A stretch of 64,000 nt of DNA from contig NZ_LMPD01000003.1 of the NCBI RefSeq assembly GCF_001424305.1, forward strand, positions 482,387-546,386, read 5' to 3'. Positions 10,219 through 19,715 of the stretch are shown here, piece after piece. The notes beneath the pieces are model-generated. The model saw nothing but the letters and a program-made list of their open reading frames with translations, was not told where the DNA came from and searched no databases. Position numbers and translations under genes: made by a program. The stretch comes from Pedobacter sp. Leaf176. GTDB lineage: Bacteria; Bacteroidota; Bacteroidia; Sphingobacteriales; Sphingobacteriaceae. Within the stretch, counting starts at the first letter, position 1; every line of letters begins with the position of its first letter.

Positions 10219-10354
10219 ATCAAATTAACATGCCTGTTAGGCATGCTCACCGGATCTCGCTCGTTTGATTTAATCAAAAAATGCAGCTCGCCTGGTTATC
10301 GGCGCCTTACTTGTTTGATGGGCGTTATATTTGGTTTTCTTGCATCAAACTTAG
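10219..10354 (-). promoter_or_regulatory. Candidate regulatory region upstream of susC
   Basis: The hexamer ATCAAA or its complement TTTGAT occurs five times: 10219, 10264, 10273, 10314 and 10344. The copies at 10264 and 10273 form an inverted pair around TTA. There is also an inverted repeat ATGCC-TGTTA-GGCAT just after the first copy. A minus-strand TAAGTTTG (10354-10347) fits the Bacteroidota -7 box, but the nearest TTTG upstream is only 15 nt away, shorter than usual. Operators of the neighbouring regulator would be expected here. The assignment is inference. Confidence 0.35.
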
Positions 10355-10433
10355 GAGATTTATCGTCGCAAAGACATATACAGATTCGTCAATTTACCAA
10401 TATAAATTAGTCAAAATACGCTTTTTTACAGAG

Positions 10434-13400
10434 TTATAGGTGTTTTTTTTGATATTCTGATGGTAGTTGACCAAATTCTTCTTTGAAGCATTGACGGAAA
10501 TAAATCGGGCTGTTTATCCCGACCATTAAGGACACTTCAGTTACGTTATGTTGTCCGGATCGAAGCAACTGGGCGGCCTTTTGAATCCTTACCTTCCGAA
10601 CGAGTTGATTGATGTTTTTCCCGGTGATCCCCTTTAGTTTTCTATAAAGTGTGGATTGACTCATATTCATTTTCCCGGCAAGGGTAGCGGTGTCCAGCAC
10701 TTCATCCTGAATGCGACTTTCAACCAGGCTTATGAATTCCTTAACAAATGCGTTTTCTCGCCAATGTTCAGTATTCCCCTGTGGAGTTTCTATTTTTATC
10801 TGACCGGAAAGCTGAGTCCATAACGCCGCATAAATGGTTTTTCGCTTAATCAATAAATTTTCAATGCGGCTATGAAGCAGTTTCGGGCTTATGGGCTTAT
10901 TCAAGTAAGAATCTACCCCCAGGAAATACCCTCGTTCCTTATCAAATTCATTATTGCTAGAGGTAAGCAGAATGGTCGGGATATGACTGGTCTCCCGTTC
11001 ATCTTTGAGTTTCTCCAATAACTCAAAGCCATTCATATCAGGCATCATCAGATCGCTGACGATTAGATCAGGTATTCGGGCTTTGGCCAGGGCTAGTCCA
11101 CTCATACCATTCTCTGCTGAGATTAATTCGTATTTTGAAGAGAGTACAGAAGAGAGATACGCCCTCAAATCGAGATCATCTTCTACAAGCATCAACAGAG
11201 GCCTTGGCGAATTGGCATTTCTTTGCTCTATGACAAAGTCTCTATTGACATACTGCAGAGGCAGATCTGCCGGCACGGGAACGCCGTTAGTAAGTAAGCG
11301 AACAGAAAATTCACTTCCTTTTCCTAGCTCACTTTTAACCTGAATCTTTCCGTGATGAATTCCGGCGAGCGCTTTGGCTAGAGCCAGTCCTATACCGGAA
11401 CCATGCGGCACCGAATTCGGCACCTGATAAAACCTATCAAATATTTTATTTAGGTTCTCCTGGGCAATTCCACAACCAGTATCCTTTACGGTGATTAAGG
11501 TGCAGGTATTCAACTGATCTTTCTGGTATTCTAACATAACCAATATACTGCCTCTGGCAGTGTACTTGCAGGCATTAGAGAGTAAATTATCCAAGATGAG
11601 TTGTACGATTTCTGCATCAAAAGTGGTTTTAATATCTTCCTGATGAAAAATGAAATTGATATCTACCAATTTATTCGAATTAGCTTCCTTGTACTTTCTC
11701 ACGATTTCTGCGATGAGTTCACCCAAGTATCCCTCACCAAGAACCAGTGGCTTATATTGAGATTCGACTTTTCGGAATTCGAGTAACTGATTAACCATCG
11801 AAAATAGCCTCGCCGCATTTTTCTGAACAATATAAACCCATGCTTTATGCCGGACGGATAATTTTTCCTCTGCAATAAGGTCTTCAAGTGGCCCAAGAAT
11901 TAATGTGAGTGGTGTACGCAGTTCATGTGTGATGTTAGTATAAAAATTCATCCTTTCCATATGGAGCTGTCCGTCCTGTTCCAGTTGTAGTTTTTTCACT
12001 CGCAGCTCAGCTTCAGCATTTATTTTTTTAACATAAAAGAAAAGCACGACAAATATCGTTGCCGCCGCGATAAGAAGATAGGCGAACAGGGCCAGGCTGC
12101 TTAAGTAGAATGGTGGTGATATGTTAATGACGAGCCGTTGGTATTCTTTTGACCAAGGCTCGTTTTTATAGCGAGTCCGGATGAGCAACTCATATTTTCC
12201 ATAGGGTATGTTCCGAAAGTCCAGGTTTTTTTCTGTCCCCAGAAATATCCAGTTCTTATCCAGCCCGTTAAGCTTGTAGCTAAATTCAACCATATCATTC
12301 ACGGCGAAATCCATTATGGAAAGTTCGACCCGAAAGCTATTTTGCAGGTGCGAGAGGTTAATTTGCCGGGCCATGTTGGGATATTTTTCTACTTGTGCGT
12401 GATTTTCACCTGTATTGAAAACCATAAAGCGGCTGATGCATATTGGAGAAGGCGGAAGAGCCAATGGAATCTCAGCGGGATCAAAGTAGCAAATCCCCTC
12501 AGGCATTCCAAAATACAACCAACCTCTGCTATCTTTCCCTACACTATTATTGATAAAGCCTCCTAGTGGTAAGCCAAAAGCCTTATCGTAACTTAACATA
12601 CGCCTTTCTAAAGGCAGATAACGCATCAATCCCCCCCTGCTTGAGCTCCAGATATTACCTTTAATGTCTTGAGCGATGGCATTTATGGTAAGCCAAGCAT
12701 CGCCCTCTGGCAAAACTATGTTTTCCAATCTGCCTAATGATTTATTGGAGTTTTGCATGGATAGGCCTTCATTTGTGGCAATCCAAATATTGTTACTGCT
12801 ATCCCGAAACAGGTGGTTGATGGTGTTGCTACCTATTCCTTCTCCTTTTGCAATCCTTTTGATAAACTTGCCCTCCAGGTTATAGATGTAAAGTCCCTGT
12901 CCATAAGTGCCAACCCATAAATATCCCCGACTATCTTGCACCAGCGTACGGGGAGCATAATCTCCCACCATGGGCGTTCGGGGTGCAATTTTCAGAAAAC
13001 TACCTTGGTTTGGATCATAAATGAATACTCCTTCCCCAGCAGCAAAACAGATATTACCCCGTGAATCCTCAATCATTGCTCTCACTGAAGACATTTTTTC
13101 TGGAGGATGAATCGTTTTCCATTGGCCGCTTTTAGCTTCCAGGAAAGAGATGCCGCCTTTCTGCAGACCAAACCATTTATTTCCTTTACTATCCTGAAAA
13201 GCAGAAAGCAAAAAGTCATCTCCAAGCCCGCTATTCGCGGTAGTAAGCTTAGATACTTTTTTACCTAAATCCTGTTTCAATATTCCATTTCCCGCCGTTG
13301 CCAGCCACACCGCGCTTCGCCCGTCATTAAGTATACCGGTAACTGCTGCCGGTCGGTTTTCGCTTCCACTGATATTTTTTGTTGCCACTACTGAAAAAAA

Positions 13401-14444
13401 AGGGTTCAGGTGCGGTAGAAACGCGACCCCACTGCTATAAACTGCAATCCATACGTTTCCAAACTGGTCACGGTCAATACATTCTACGGAAGAATTGTTT
13501 ACTTTCTCCAGAACATTCGCAGACAGTACTAGCGCATCAGCAACTTCACCAGTCTGTGCATAGACTGGCTTAAGTGTAAAAACCTGAGAGGGGCCTGTAC
13601 CCACCCAGATAAGTCCATTTATTTCTTTGATGGAATGCACAAAAGGTTCAATAGTATTTCTTTTACGTGGTGATAAACTGATTTTTTTTATCTTTTTCGA
13701 TGAGGGATTATAAACCGATAATCCTTTTCTTGTACCCAACCAGATGTTATTTTTGCTATCGCAAAAAACCGATCTGACCTCATCATCTGGTAAAAGTCCA
13801 TTTGTTTTTTTACTATCAAGATGTGAAACCTGGTGATTTTTTGGGTTTAGTATTGATACGCCTTTATTAACATGACCGATATAAAGAAGCCCCTGCTGAT
13901 CTTCAGCTAGCGACCAGACACTATTTCCGCCAAGCCCTGGGATATTGGTCACATTATAATGCTCGAATTTTTTAGTGGCTGGATCAAAACGCTGTACACC
14001 ACGATGGTAGGTGGCCAACCAGATCCTATTCCCCTTTGCTTTAATGATATCAGTAATATCATTTGTTGCAATCGAGTTTAAATTTTTCTCCTGATGTTGG
14101 TAATAAGAAAATTTTCCTGTTTTTAGATCAAGAACGTTTAAGCCACTTGCCCGGGTACCGATGTAAAGTTGTTCATCATCGCAATAGAGAGTGTTGATCT
14201 CATTACTGTTTACTGATAGGCCGTCTGCCTTTTCTGCCTTATAATAATGCTTAAATGAATTGCTGGCAAATCTGTTTAGTCCAAGTTCAGTTGCTATCCA
14301 TATATATCCGTATTTATCATGGGTGAGATCAATAACCTGCTGACTGGATAAGCCATTCTGCATGGATAAATACCTGGTTTTGTCCACTTGGCTGAAGAGC
14401 GGCGAACTGTAAGCAAAAATGAGCAGGAATAGGATAAGCCTCAT
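10434..14444 (-). CDS. Hybrid two-component system sensor/AraC-type regulator (HTCS)
   Basis: About 1336 residues from the preferred start. It has a signal peptide (MRLILFLLIFAYSSPLFSQ) and a large periplasmic two-propeller sensor with Reg_prop repeats (YIWIATELGLNRF, NIWLGTRKGLSVY, YLWVGTYGQGLYIY). Next come a Y_Y_Y domain (FSYKLNGLDKNWIFLG), one membrane helix and a histidine kinase with H-box FYTNITHELRTPL and ATPase motifs (DNLLSNACKYT, GSGIGLALAKAL). A receiver (LIVSDLMMPDMNGFELL) and a C-terminal AraC-type helix-turn-helix end it. Such proteins sense a glycan fragment and switch on the adjacent susCD genes. A start 51 bp further upstream (14495) would put 17 residues before the signal peptide and overlap the GH97 gene, so 14444 is chosen. 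Confidence 0.93.
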   Translation of the reverse strand: MRLILFLLIFAYSSPLFSQVDKTRYLSMQNGLSSQQVIDLTHDKYGYIWIATELGLNRFASNSFKHYYKAEKADGLSVNSNEINTLYCDDEQLYIGTRASGLNVLDLKTGKFSYYQHQEKNLNSIATNDITDIIKAKGNRIWLATYHRGVQRFDPATKKFEHYNVTNIPGLGGNSVWSLAEDQQGLLYIGHVNKGVSILNPKNHQVSHLDSKKTNGLLPDDEVRSVFCDSKNNIWLGTRKGLSVYNPSSKKIKKISLSPRKRNTIEPFVHSIKEINGLIWVGTGPSQVFTLKPVYAQTGEVADALVLSANVLEKVNNSSVECIDRDQFGNVWIAVYSSGVAFLPHLNPFFSVVATKNISGSENRPAAVTGILNDGRSAVWLATAGNGILKQDLGKKVSKLTTANSGLGDDFLLSAFQDSKGNKWFGLQKGGISFLEAKSGQWKTIHPPEKMSSVRAMIEDSRGNICFAAGEGVFIYDPNQGSFLKIAPRTPMVGDYAPRTLVQDSRGYLWVGTYGQGLYIYNLEGKFIKRIAKGEGIGSNTINHLFRDSSNNIWIATNEGLSMQNSNKSLGRLENIVLPEGDAWLTINAIAQDIKGNIWSSSRGGLMRYLPLERRMLSYDKAFGLPLGGFINNSVGKDSRGWLYFGMPEGICYFDPAEIPLALPPSPICISRFMVFNTGENHAQVEKYPNMARQINLSHLQNSFRVELSIMDFAVNDMVEFSYKLNGLDKNWIFLGTEKNLDFRNIPYGKYELLIRTRYKNEPWSKEYQRLVINISPPFYLSSLALFAYLLIAAATIFVVLFFYVKKINAEAELRVKKLQLEQDGQLHMERMNFYTNITHELRTPLTLILGPLEDLIAEEKLSVRHKAWVYIVQKNAARLFSMVNQLLEFRKVESQYKPLVLGEGYLGELIAEIVRKYKEANSNKLVDINFIFHQEDIKTTFDAEIVQLILDNLLSNACKYTARGSILVMLEYQKDQLNTCTLITVKDTGCGIAQENLNKIFDRFYQVPNSVPHGSGIGLALAKALAGIHHGKIQVKSELGKGSEFSVRLLTNGVPVPADLPLQYVNRDFVIEQRNANSPRPLLMLVEDDLDLRAYLSSVLSSKYELISAENGMSGLALAKARIPDLIVSDLMMPDMNGFELLEKLKDERETSHIPTILLTSSNNEFDKERGYFLGVDSYLNKPISPKLLHSRIENLLIKRKTIYAALWTQLSGQIKIETPQGNTEHWRENAFVKEFISLVESRIQDEVLDTATLAGKMNMSQSTLYRKLKGITGKNINQLVRKVRIQKAAQLLRSGQHNVTEVSLMVGINSPIYFRQCFKEEFGQLPSEYQKKHL

Positions 14445-14484
14445 CGCTATTAATAATGTTCGATCTAAATTGATAGCATAAATA

Positions 14485-16452
14485 CTATTTCGCAACGATT
14501 ACCGCCCCGCCGCCAGGCAATAGCCGGATTTTAATTTGTTTGGATTGTCCAATTTTAACGTTATCTACGTTTGGAGACCTATCGTCACGATCCGTGTAAA
14601 CAGTTAGTTCATTTCCTCGAAGCATTTGAAGTGGAATGGTTATTATTTTTGCCTTTTTTTCAGCATTGACAGCGGTGATGAACCATTGATCTTTGTGGCG
14701 TCGTGCTAGTACGCAATATCTTCCTGGATAACCATCAATCAAAACCGTCTCATCCCAAAGAGTGGGTACTTTTTTCATGAAGTTGATTAAGTGAACCGGA
14801 ACCTCTGTCAGGTTATTGGGTGTAATCCCAAAATTCTGGATTGGACTCTGAAATAAAACAGCAGTTGCAATCTGAAATGTTTCAGTGGTTTTTCTAATCT
14901 TTCCACCGTTGTTTTCGCGGTTATGTTTCTCATTCAACAGTACCGGACCGAAATCCATTGCACCCACAGCATTGCGAATAAAAGGATGCAAAGTTGCATT
15001 GAAAGCTTCATTATCATTGGCAATCTGAGTAAAAATTAAGTTTTCAGACGCCAATACCGCTTCACTGCTGGCGAAATTAGGATACATTCTCTCCCAGCCC
15101 CTTGGCAAGGTACAGCCATGAAATATTACAGTAAGGCCATAAGTATTCGCATCGGAGAGAATTTCCTCATACAGCTTTATGGTTTCCTGTTTATCACCCC
15201 CAAAGAAATCCACCTTAATCCCTTTCACACCTATCTTTTGCATCCAAGCCATTTCCGCTTTACGGGCAACACCAGTGTTCATCTTGTTTTTCGGTCCTTG
15301 CGGTGCATTGTTCCAGAAACCATTTGAATTGTACCATAGCGCAAGAGCAACATTCTTCTTTTTGGCATAAGCAGCAAGCTGCTCCATTTTTTCATGTCCG
15401 ATTTTCGTATCCCACCAGTTGTCGATCAATACAGATTCGTAGCCTAAGGATGCCGATAAATCGATAAACCTTTTCTGGTCTGCAAAGTTGATGCTTTCAT
15501 CCTGCCAAAGCAGCCAACTCCAGGTCGAACGCCCAAAAGTATAATCTGTAGCGGTTTGATACTGAGGTTTTACCAAATCAAATGCAATTGTTGTTTCCAC
15601 TATTGGTTTTAACGATGCCCCTACGGTAATTGTTCTCCAGGGCGTGTAGCCCGGGAGAGCAATGGTTGGATTGGCACTTCCTATTCCATTATTTTCACCA
15701 GCTTCCGGAAAAGCAATCTTGTAATTGCCATCCGGCAAAGGCTCACTTAGTTTTGAACCGCAGTATTCGCCATTAACACCTGTCTCCGAGAGCAAAATCC
15801 ATCCACTTTCTCCCACATGAAAAAGGGCAGGAAAGGTATAACCTACTCCATATTTTGAGGGTTGATCCATGGGCGCATCAACAACATATTCTTCCTCGTA
15901 GCTCGGTTTTGTCTTCATCCATCCGATCATTGGCGTAGCCTGCGGTGTCAAAAAAGTGGTTGTTCCCACTGGAAAATGAAAACCACTTATTTCATCTTCG
16001 ATAGTGAGGTTAGCCAATTCACCCGTTTGTGGAATTCGGTAACGAAAGGCAATGTCATTATTGCTTACGCGAAAAGTAACCTCCAGAATATTCTTTTTTG
16101 CATTTTCAAATGAGCAAACCAACTCGTTTGCCAGATATCTAATTGTACTTTTTTTGATTTTTGTTTCCCTGTAAGTTTCATCGATCAGTTGTGTCCTATT
16201 TTCCTTACTGATCAAAGCACTGGTGAGATCGACCCCATTTCCTCTTAAGCCAAGGGGAGATTGCTTCAACATTTCCCTTTCCCCCAAAAGTACCCGATAG
16301 AATAGTTTTCCATTATCCAATGTTAATTTTACTTTCAAATTTCCGTCAGGACTCGAAATTTGAAAATTTTGTGCATCAGCACTTAAAGAACCAAGCAATA
16401 ATATTAATCCGAAGATATTTTTTTTGATACTGATAATGTTGATAAAATTCAT
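14485..16452 (-). CDS. Glycoside hydrolase family 97, retaining alpha-galactosidase-like
   Basis: 655 residues with a signal peptide ending SLSADAQ. The N-terminal GH97 domain (FQISSPDGNLKVKLTLDNGKL, SPLGLRGNGVDL) precedes a TIM barrel (TFGRSTWSWLLWQDESI, SVLIDNWWD) and a C-terminal beta domain. The GIKVDFFGGDKQ motif carries Asp415, and ASSEAVLASENL carries Glu464 and Glu470. From memory of the family, an Asp in this place acts as nucleophile in retaining alpha-galactosidases such as BtGH97b. The inverting alpha-glucosidase SusB lacks it. Periplasmic. It is upstream of the regulator gene, 40 bp away, and in the same direction. Confidence 0.9.
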   Translation of the reverse strand: MNFINIISIKKNIFGLILLLGSLSADAQNFQISSPDGNLKVKLTLDNGKLFYRVLLGEREMLKQSPLGLRGNGVDLTSALISKENRTQLIDETYRETKIKKSTIRYLANELVCSFENAKKNILEVTFRVSNNDIAFRYRIPQTGELANLTIEDEISGFHFPVGTTTFLTPQATPMIGWMKTKPSYEEEYVVDAPMDQPSKYGVGYTFPALFHVGESGWILLSETGVNGEYCGSKLSEPLPDGNYKIAFPEAGENNGIGSANPTIALPGYTPWRTITVGASLKPIVETTIAFDLVKPQYQTATDYTFGRSTWSWLLWQDESINFADQKRFIDLSASLGYESVLIDNWWDTKIGHEKMEQLAAYAKKKNVALALWYNSNGFWNNAPQGPKNKMNTGVARKAEMAWMQKIGVKGIKVDFFGGDKQETIKLYEEILSDANTYGLTVIFHGCTLPRGWERMYPNFASSEAVLASENLIFTQIANDNEAFNATLHPFIRNAVGAMDFGPVLLNEKHNRENNGGKIRKTTETFQIATAVLFQSPIQNFGITPNNLTEVPVHLINFMKKVPTLWDETVLIDGYPGRYCVLARRHKDQWFITAVNAEKKAKIITIPLQMLRGNELTVYTDRDDRSPNVDNVKIGQSKQIKIRLLPGGGAVIVAK

Positions 16453-17080
16453 ATGGCTTATGGTGTGGTTTACACGTACTTTTTACTTTCAGTCAAAATT
16501 TAACCTCTATTATTGCGATGTTGAGGCATTAAATAACGAAGAGAATTCAATCAAAAAAGGTGACTTCCTCGCTAACAAAATAAAAAGCACAAGGTAATCT
16601 GTAGATCGAAATAACATAAAAAAATATTTGGTTCCAGCATTAAGTAGCACAGCAGATCGAATTAGACCTGAAAACTTTACTGACTTTTACATGCAGGTCC
16701 AAATATATCAATTAAATTATAAATGTTATACTAACGTTTATTTATTTTAATTCCTTGAATCCTACAGATTAACTGTATATTAAGCAGAAGAAAGTAACTT
16801 TAAAAGATTTGGTCAATAATTGGTAGCTCCGCTAAAAATGCCGACTATTTTTCATCTATCACGGCATCTTTTATAGCATATACGATTCACGAGATTTTGC
16901 TTGAAAGTAAGCACCAATTTGGAGACATCCTATCCCGCCGATCGGTGCGGTGAGCTGATTAATACCTAATTTGGCCAATAGAAGTTTGTCATTGAGAGTT
17001 TAACCTCTCCCAATATCAACAAAAATTTCGCAAATTCCTGACGATACAAATGCCAACCAGGGCGCCTAAGCCGGTTACCC
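16453..17080. other. Intergenic stretch, no gene recognised
   Basis: 628 bp between the GH97 gene and a small coiled-coil gene. Stops are frequent in all frames and no family resemblance was seen. The promoter of the GH97-regulator transcript should lie near 16453-16750. A minus-strand TATATTTG box is present near 16700, but no matching -33 element was found at the usual distance. Confidence 0.4.
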
Positions 17081-17452
17081 CTAATCAATAATCACTGACG
17101 ACTCGTCTGCTTCTAAGTTTTCCACAATTATACTGCCTTCAGAACAATAAACTAATACTTCACAGTTATCGTCTTTATCGAAAACCCGAACTTTAGTGTT
17201 TACCCGGCAAAGTTTATCTGAAAGTATTTCTGCTACTTCGATAACCTGCTGCTTAAGCTTTTCAAGTTCATTCTGTCTTAATTCAAAAGCGGCTGCATCC
17301 TTCAAATATTGTTCGGCCTGGTCAGCGGTGATAAACGCTTTGGACGAATGGTCATCAAATTCAATGTCTGCTATTTCTTTGTTAGCTTCATCAACTTCTT
17401 TGTTTAGCCTTTCGAAGTTATCGAAGAGCTCTTGTATTGTGAGATCTTGCAT
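17081..17452 (-). CDS. Small coiled-coil protein of unknown function
   Basis: 123 residues, acidic, no signal peptide and no membrane segment. Residues 1-80 are helical with heptad-like spacing (IQELFDNFERLNKEVDEANKEIADIE, ELEKLKQQVIEVAEILSDKL). The last 35 are beta-like and very acidic (NCEVLVYCSEGSIIVENLEADESSVIID). I do not recognise the family. It stands alone between non-coding stretches. Coding character is supported by a clean frame and amino-acid composition only, so it could be a recently acquired or narrowly distributed gene. Confidence 0.6.
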   Translation of the reverse strand: MQDLTIQELFDNFERLNKEVDEANKEIADIEFDDHSSKAFITADQAEQYLKDAAAFELRQNELEKLKQQVIEVAEILSDKLCRVNTKVRVFDKDDNCEVLVYCSEGSIIVENLEADESSVIID

Positions 17453-17934
17453 TGCAATACAACCCGAAATAGTTAGGAATGTTTGGATAACCCTGGAACT
17501 TGGTTAGTGAAAATAGTGGTCTTTAATGGCATTCATTGTATTCTTGATGGTAATTTCAAATTACTATCTTTAATAGCCTTGACCATTATTGTAAGTTGGG
17601 CATTACTTCTTCCCGATAATGTTTTTCATGATGTTGCTTAATGGTGTCTTTGTAACTTTCACGCAAAGCATCAGACATCTATAGCATTGCCACGATGGAG
17701 GCCGATTAAGTAATAAATTTGTACCAGGAACTGGAAAAATTTTAGAAACGCACCTTCTTTTAATTTATGGTACTGAAGTTAATATAACTGTTTCAAAGGC
17801 AGCAACATTGACCGGATAAGTCAAAAATTGCTCTTGCTTCCCTCACAGATGGCAAACAATTTTTTTTTGATTATGATTTTAAGATTAGACCAAAACAAAA
17901 GAAGTAATAACTGTATGTATTACAGCATGTTATT
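17453..17934. other. Intergenic stretch, only a doubtful micro-ORF
   Basis: About 480 bp with no convincing gene. On the minus strand a 30-codon frame runs from 17678 to 17586 (MSDALRESYKDTIKQHHEKH and ten more residues). It is hydrophilic and might be a gene remnant, but nothing supports expression. Confidence 0.35.
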
Positions 17935-17971
17935 AAAAAAACGAAGCCCTGTAAGTGTTTATTTACAGGGC
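17935..17971 (-). terminator. Rho-independent terminator after tRNA-Leu
   Basis: On the minus strand a perfect 9-bp stem, GCCCTGTAA with its complement around an 8-nt loop (17971-17946), is followed by TTCG and a run of seven T. It lies 14 nt beyond the tRNA 3' end. Confidence 0.85.
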
Positions 17972-17985
17972 TTTTACTCGTTTAA

Positions 17986-18068
17986 TGGTACCCGGAGCCG
18001 GAGTCGAACCGGCACGGTTTCCCACAGGTGTTTGAGACCAGCGCGTCTACCAATTCCGCCATCCGGGC
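17986..18068 (-). tRNA. tRNA-Leu (anticodon CAA)
   Basis: Read on the minus strand it begins GCCCGGATGGCGG and has the class II layout. The acceptor stem is GCCCGGA with TCCGGGT, closing on a G-U pair. The D arm contains AATTGGTAGA, and the anticodon loop CTCAAAC gives CAA, decoding UUG. A long variable arm follows, then a T arm GCCGG-TTCGACT-CCGGC. Discriminator A and an encoded CCA end at 17986. The anticodon stem has one T-T mismatch (positions 28 and 42). Confidence 0.95.
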
Positions 18069-18086
18069 ATGTATTGGACGGGGTTG

Positions 18087-18118
18087 CAAATGTATGTAAC
18101 GAAAGGCTAAATCGCAAA
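18087..18118 (-). promoter_or_regulatory. Bacteroidota-type promoter of tRNA-Leu
   Basis: Minus strand TTTG (18118-18115), 20 nt, then TACATTTG (18094-18087). This exactly matches the TTTG / TAnnTTTG consensus of the primary sigma factor of Bacteroidota. The tRNA 5' end is 19 nt downstream of the -7 box. Confidence 0.75.
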
Positions 18119-18335
18119 AATATTTTCAATTAGATTTTAATTATTTGGTTTTCAACTTTTAACGATCTTTATCTGCTATAATATATGCCAGTAATAAAAT
18201 ATCTCTTGTTAAAAAATATCCATTTTAATAATACAATTCTGTTTCCAAGAATTTGTTGATAAGGATAACATTTGATGTACTAGTGCTGAATATTAAAATT
18301 TAATTTAACCCAGTAGTTTATTAAATATTTTAAAT

Positions 18336-19715
18336 TTAATCAGACAAATTAACATTTATATGTGCAGCAGGGATATAGACAAAGAAGTTTGAACCCTGCC
18401 CTAACTTACTTTCAAATTCTATTTTACCACCTTGTTTTTCTATAAATTCTTTGCATAACATCAGTCCTAAACCAACGCCTTTCTCATTATTGGTACCGTA
18501 AGTAGACGCTGCCTGAATCGAAAAGATTTTTTCTTGTTTTTCCGGCGCTATTCCTTTTCCATTGTCAATTACGGAGATTTTACATTCGTTTAAAGTCAGC
18601 CTGGCGTTTACTTGGATTTTTCCGCCATGTGGCGTAAATTTTACAGCATTAGTAATTATATTTCGTACTACCAGCTGCAAAATGTCAATATCGGCTGTTA
18701 CATGAAGAGCCGATGGAATATGATAAGTAAACAAAATCTCTTTTTTTGACGCATATAACTGCCCCATATCCAGGGTACTTTGTAAAGCAGTTGACAAATT
18801 AATTTCTTGCAAATTGATATTAAGACCTTCCATTTGTGTTTTAGACCAATGCAATAAATTAGATAACATCTCTACTGCACCATTTGTCGACTGTAGTAAT
18901 GATGTTTCTAACCTTATCCTGTCTTTACCATCAATCCTCCTGTCGTTTAACAACCCCAGGTAAGTTTGAATATTTACCAGAGGTGTTCTTAAATCATGGG
19001 AAATGATAGACATTAACTTATTCTTTTCACTATTACTTTGTTCTAACTGTTCCTTTTGTGCTAAAATTTGTGCTTTACTTTCCTCTACAGCCAAGGCCTT
19101 TTCTACTACAGCATGCTTTTCGTTATCATAACTCTTTCTTATAAATCTAATAATAATATAAATAACTAAAACCGGTAAAGGAAAGGCTGTTACCCTGTCT
19201 ATAAACTGGCCACGACCTGCAGTAAAAGGAGTTTGTACCAACCCGGGATAATAAAACTCTATGAAATGAAGGCATAAAAAACAAGTGATATAGATAAAAA
19301 GCCACATCAAATGTTCGTGATATGGAGAAATTGCCAGCAACAATAGCAAATAAGCTGGCCAAATCAAATCTGTTGAACCGTTTATACCTGAGTTCGTGAA
19401 ATAATTTATCCCAAAAATTAAAATGCCGGCTATTGCAAAAAAAAATGTGCTGTGTGGTTTTGCCTTAAACCTGGAGCGATGGTATTGATAAGCAAAAAAT
19501 GCACCGAATAACAAGGCAGATAAAGAACCTACATACAAACCTGAATATAAGTTGTAAATAGAATAAATGGCCGAAATAAAAATTAAGCCTATACTAATTG
19601 AATGGAAAATCCTGCTTTCTAAGGAAAATGTAGCTCTACTGCCGATTAGATCGCTCCAAACGGTTTTAATTTTCAAAGATTTGAAACCGGGTGCAATTGG
19701 AATAGTTTTAAACAT
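18336..19715 (-). CDS. Membrane sensor histidine kinase
   Basis: 459 residues. Residues about 35-195 hold roughly six membrane helices (SIGLILFISAIYSIYNLYSGL-like, LFGAFFAYQ, FFFAIAGILIFGINYF, LWPAYLLLLLA, FPLPVLVIYIII region). A short coiled coil follows (VEKALAVEESKAQILAQKEQ), then HisKA with H-box SIISHDLRTPLVN and an HATPase with NIITNAVKF, DNGKGIAPE and GVGLGLMLCKEF. No receiver or response-regulator gene is adjacent, so it is an orphan kinase here. Signal unknown. Confidence 0.9.
   Translation of the reverse strand: MFKTIPIAPGFKSLKIKTVWSDLIGSRATFSLESRIFHSISIGLIFISAIYSIYNLYSGLYVGSLSALLFGAFFAYQYHRSRFKAKPHSTFFFAIAGILIFGINYFTNSGINGSTDLIWPAYLLLLLAISPYHEHLMWLFIYITCFLCLHFIEFYYPGLVQTPFTAGRGQFIDRVTAFPLPVLVIYIIIRFIRKSYDNEKHAVVEKALAVEESKAQILAQKEQLEQSNSEKNKLMSIISHDLRTPLVNIQTYLGLLNDRRIDGKDRIRLETSLLQSTNGAVEMLSNLLHWSKTQMEGLNINLQEINLSTALQSTLDMGQLYASKKEILFTYHIPSALHVTADIDILQLVVRNIITNAVKFTPHGGKIQVNARLTLNECKISVIDNGKGIAPEKQEKIFSIQAASTYGTNNEKGVGLGLMLCKEFIEKQGGKIEFESKLGQGSNFFVYIPAAHINVNLSD

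Noticed and set aside
10162..10410. Plus-strand ORF of 82 codons upstream of susC
   Set aside because: No family resemblance and it covers the expected regulatory gap of susC.
14445..14495. Hybrid regulator starting at 14495 with an 11-bp overlap of the GH97 gene
   Set aside because: It puts 17 residues before a perfectly good signal peptide that begins at Met 14444.
17586..17678. Minus-strand micro-ORF MSDALRESYKDTIKQHHEKH
   Set aside because: Only 30 codons, no neighbour or family support; may be a gene remnant but cannot be claimed.
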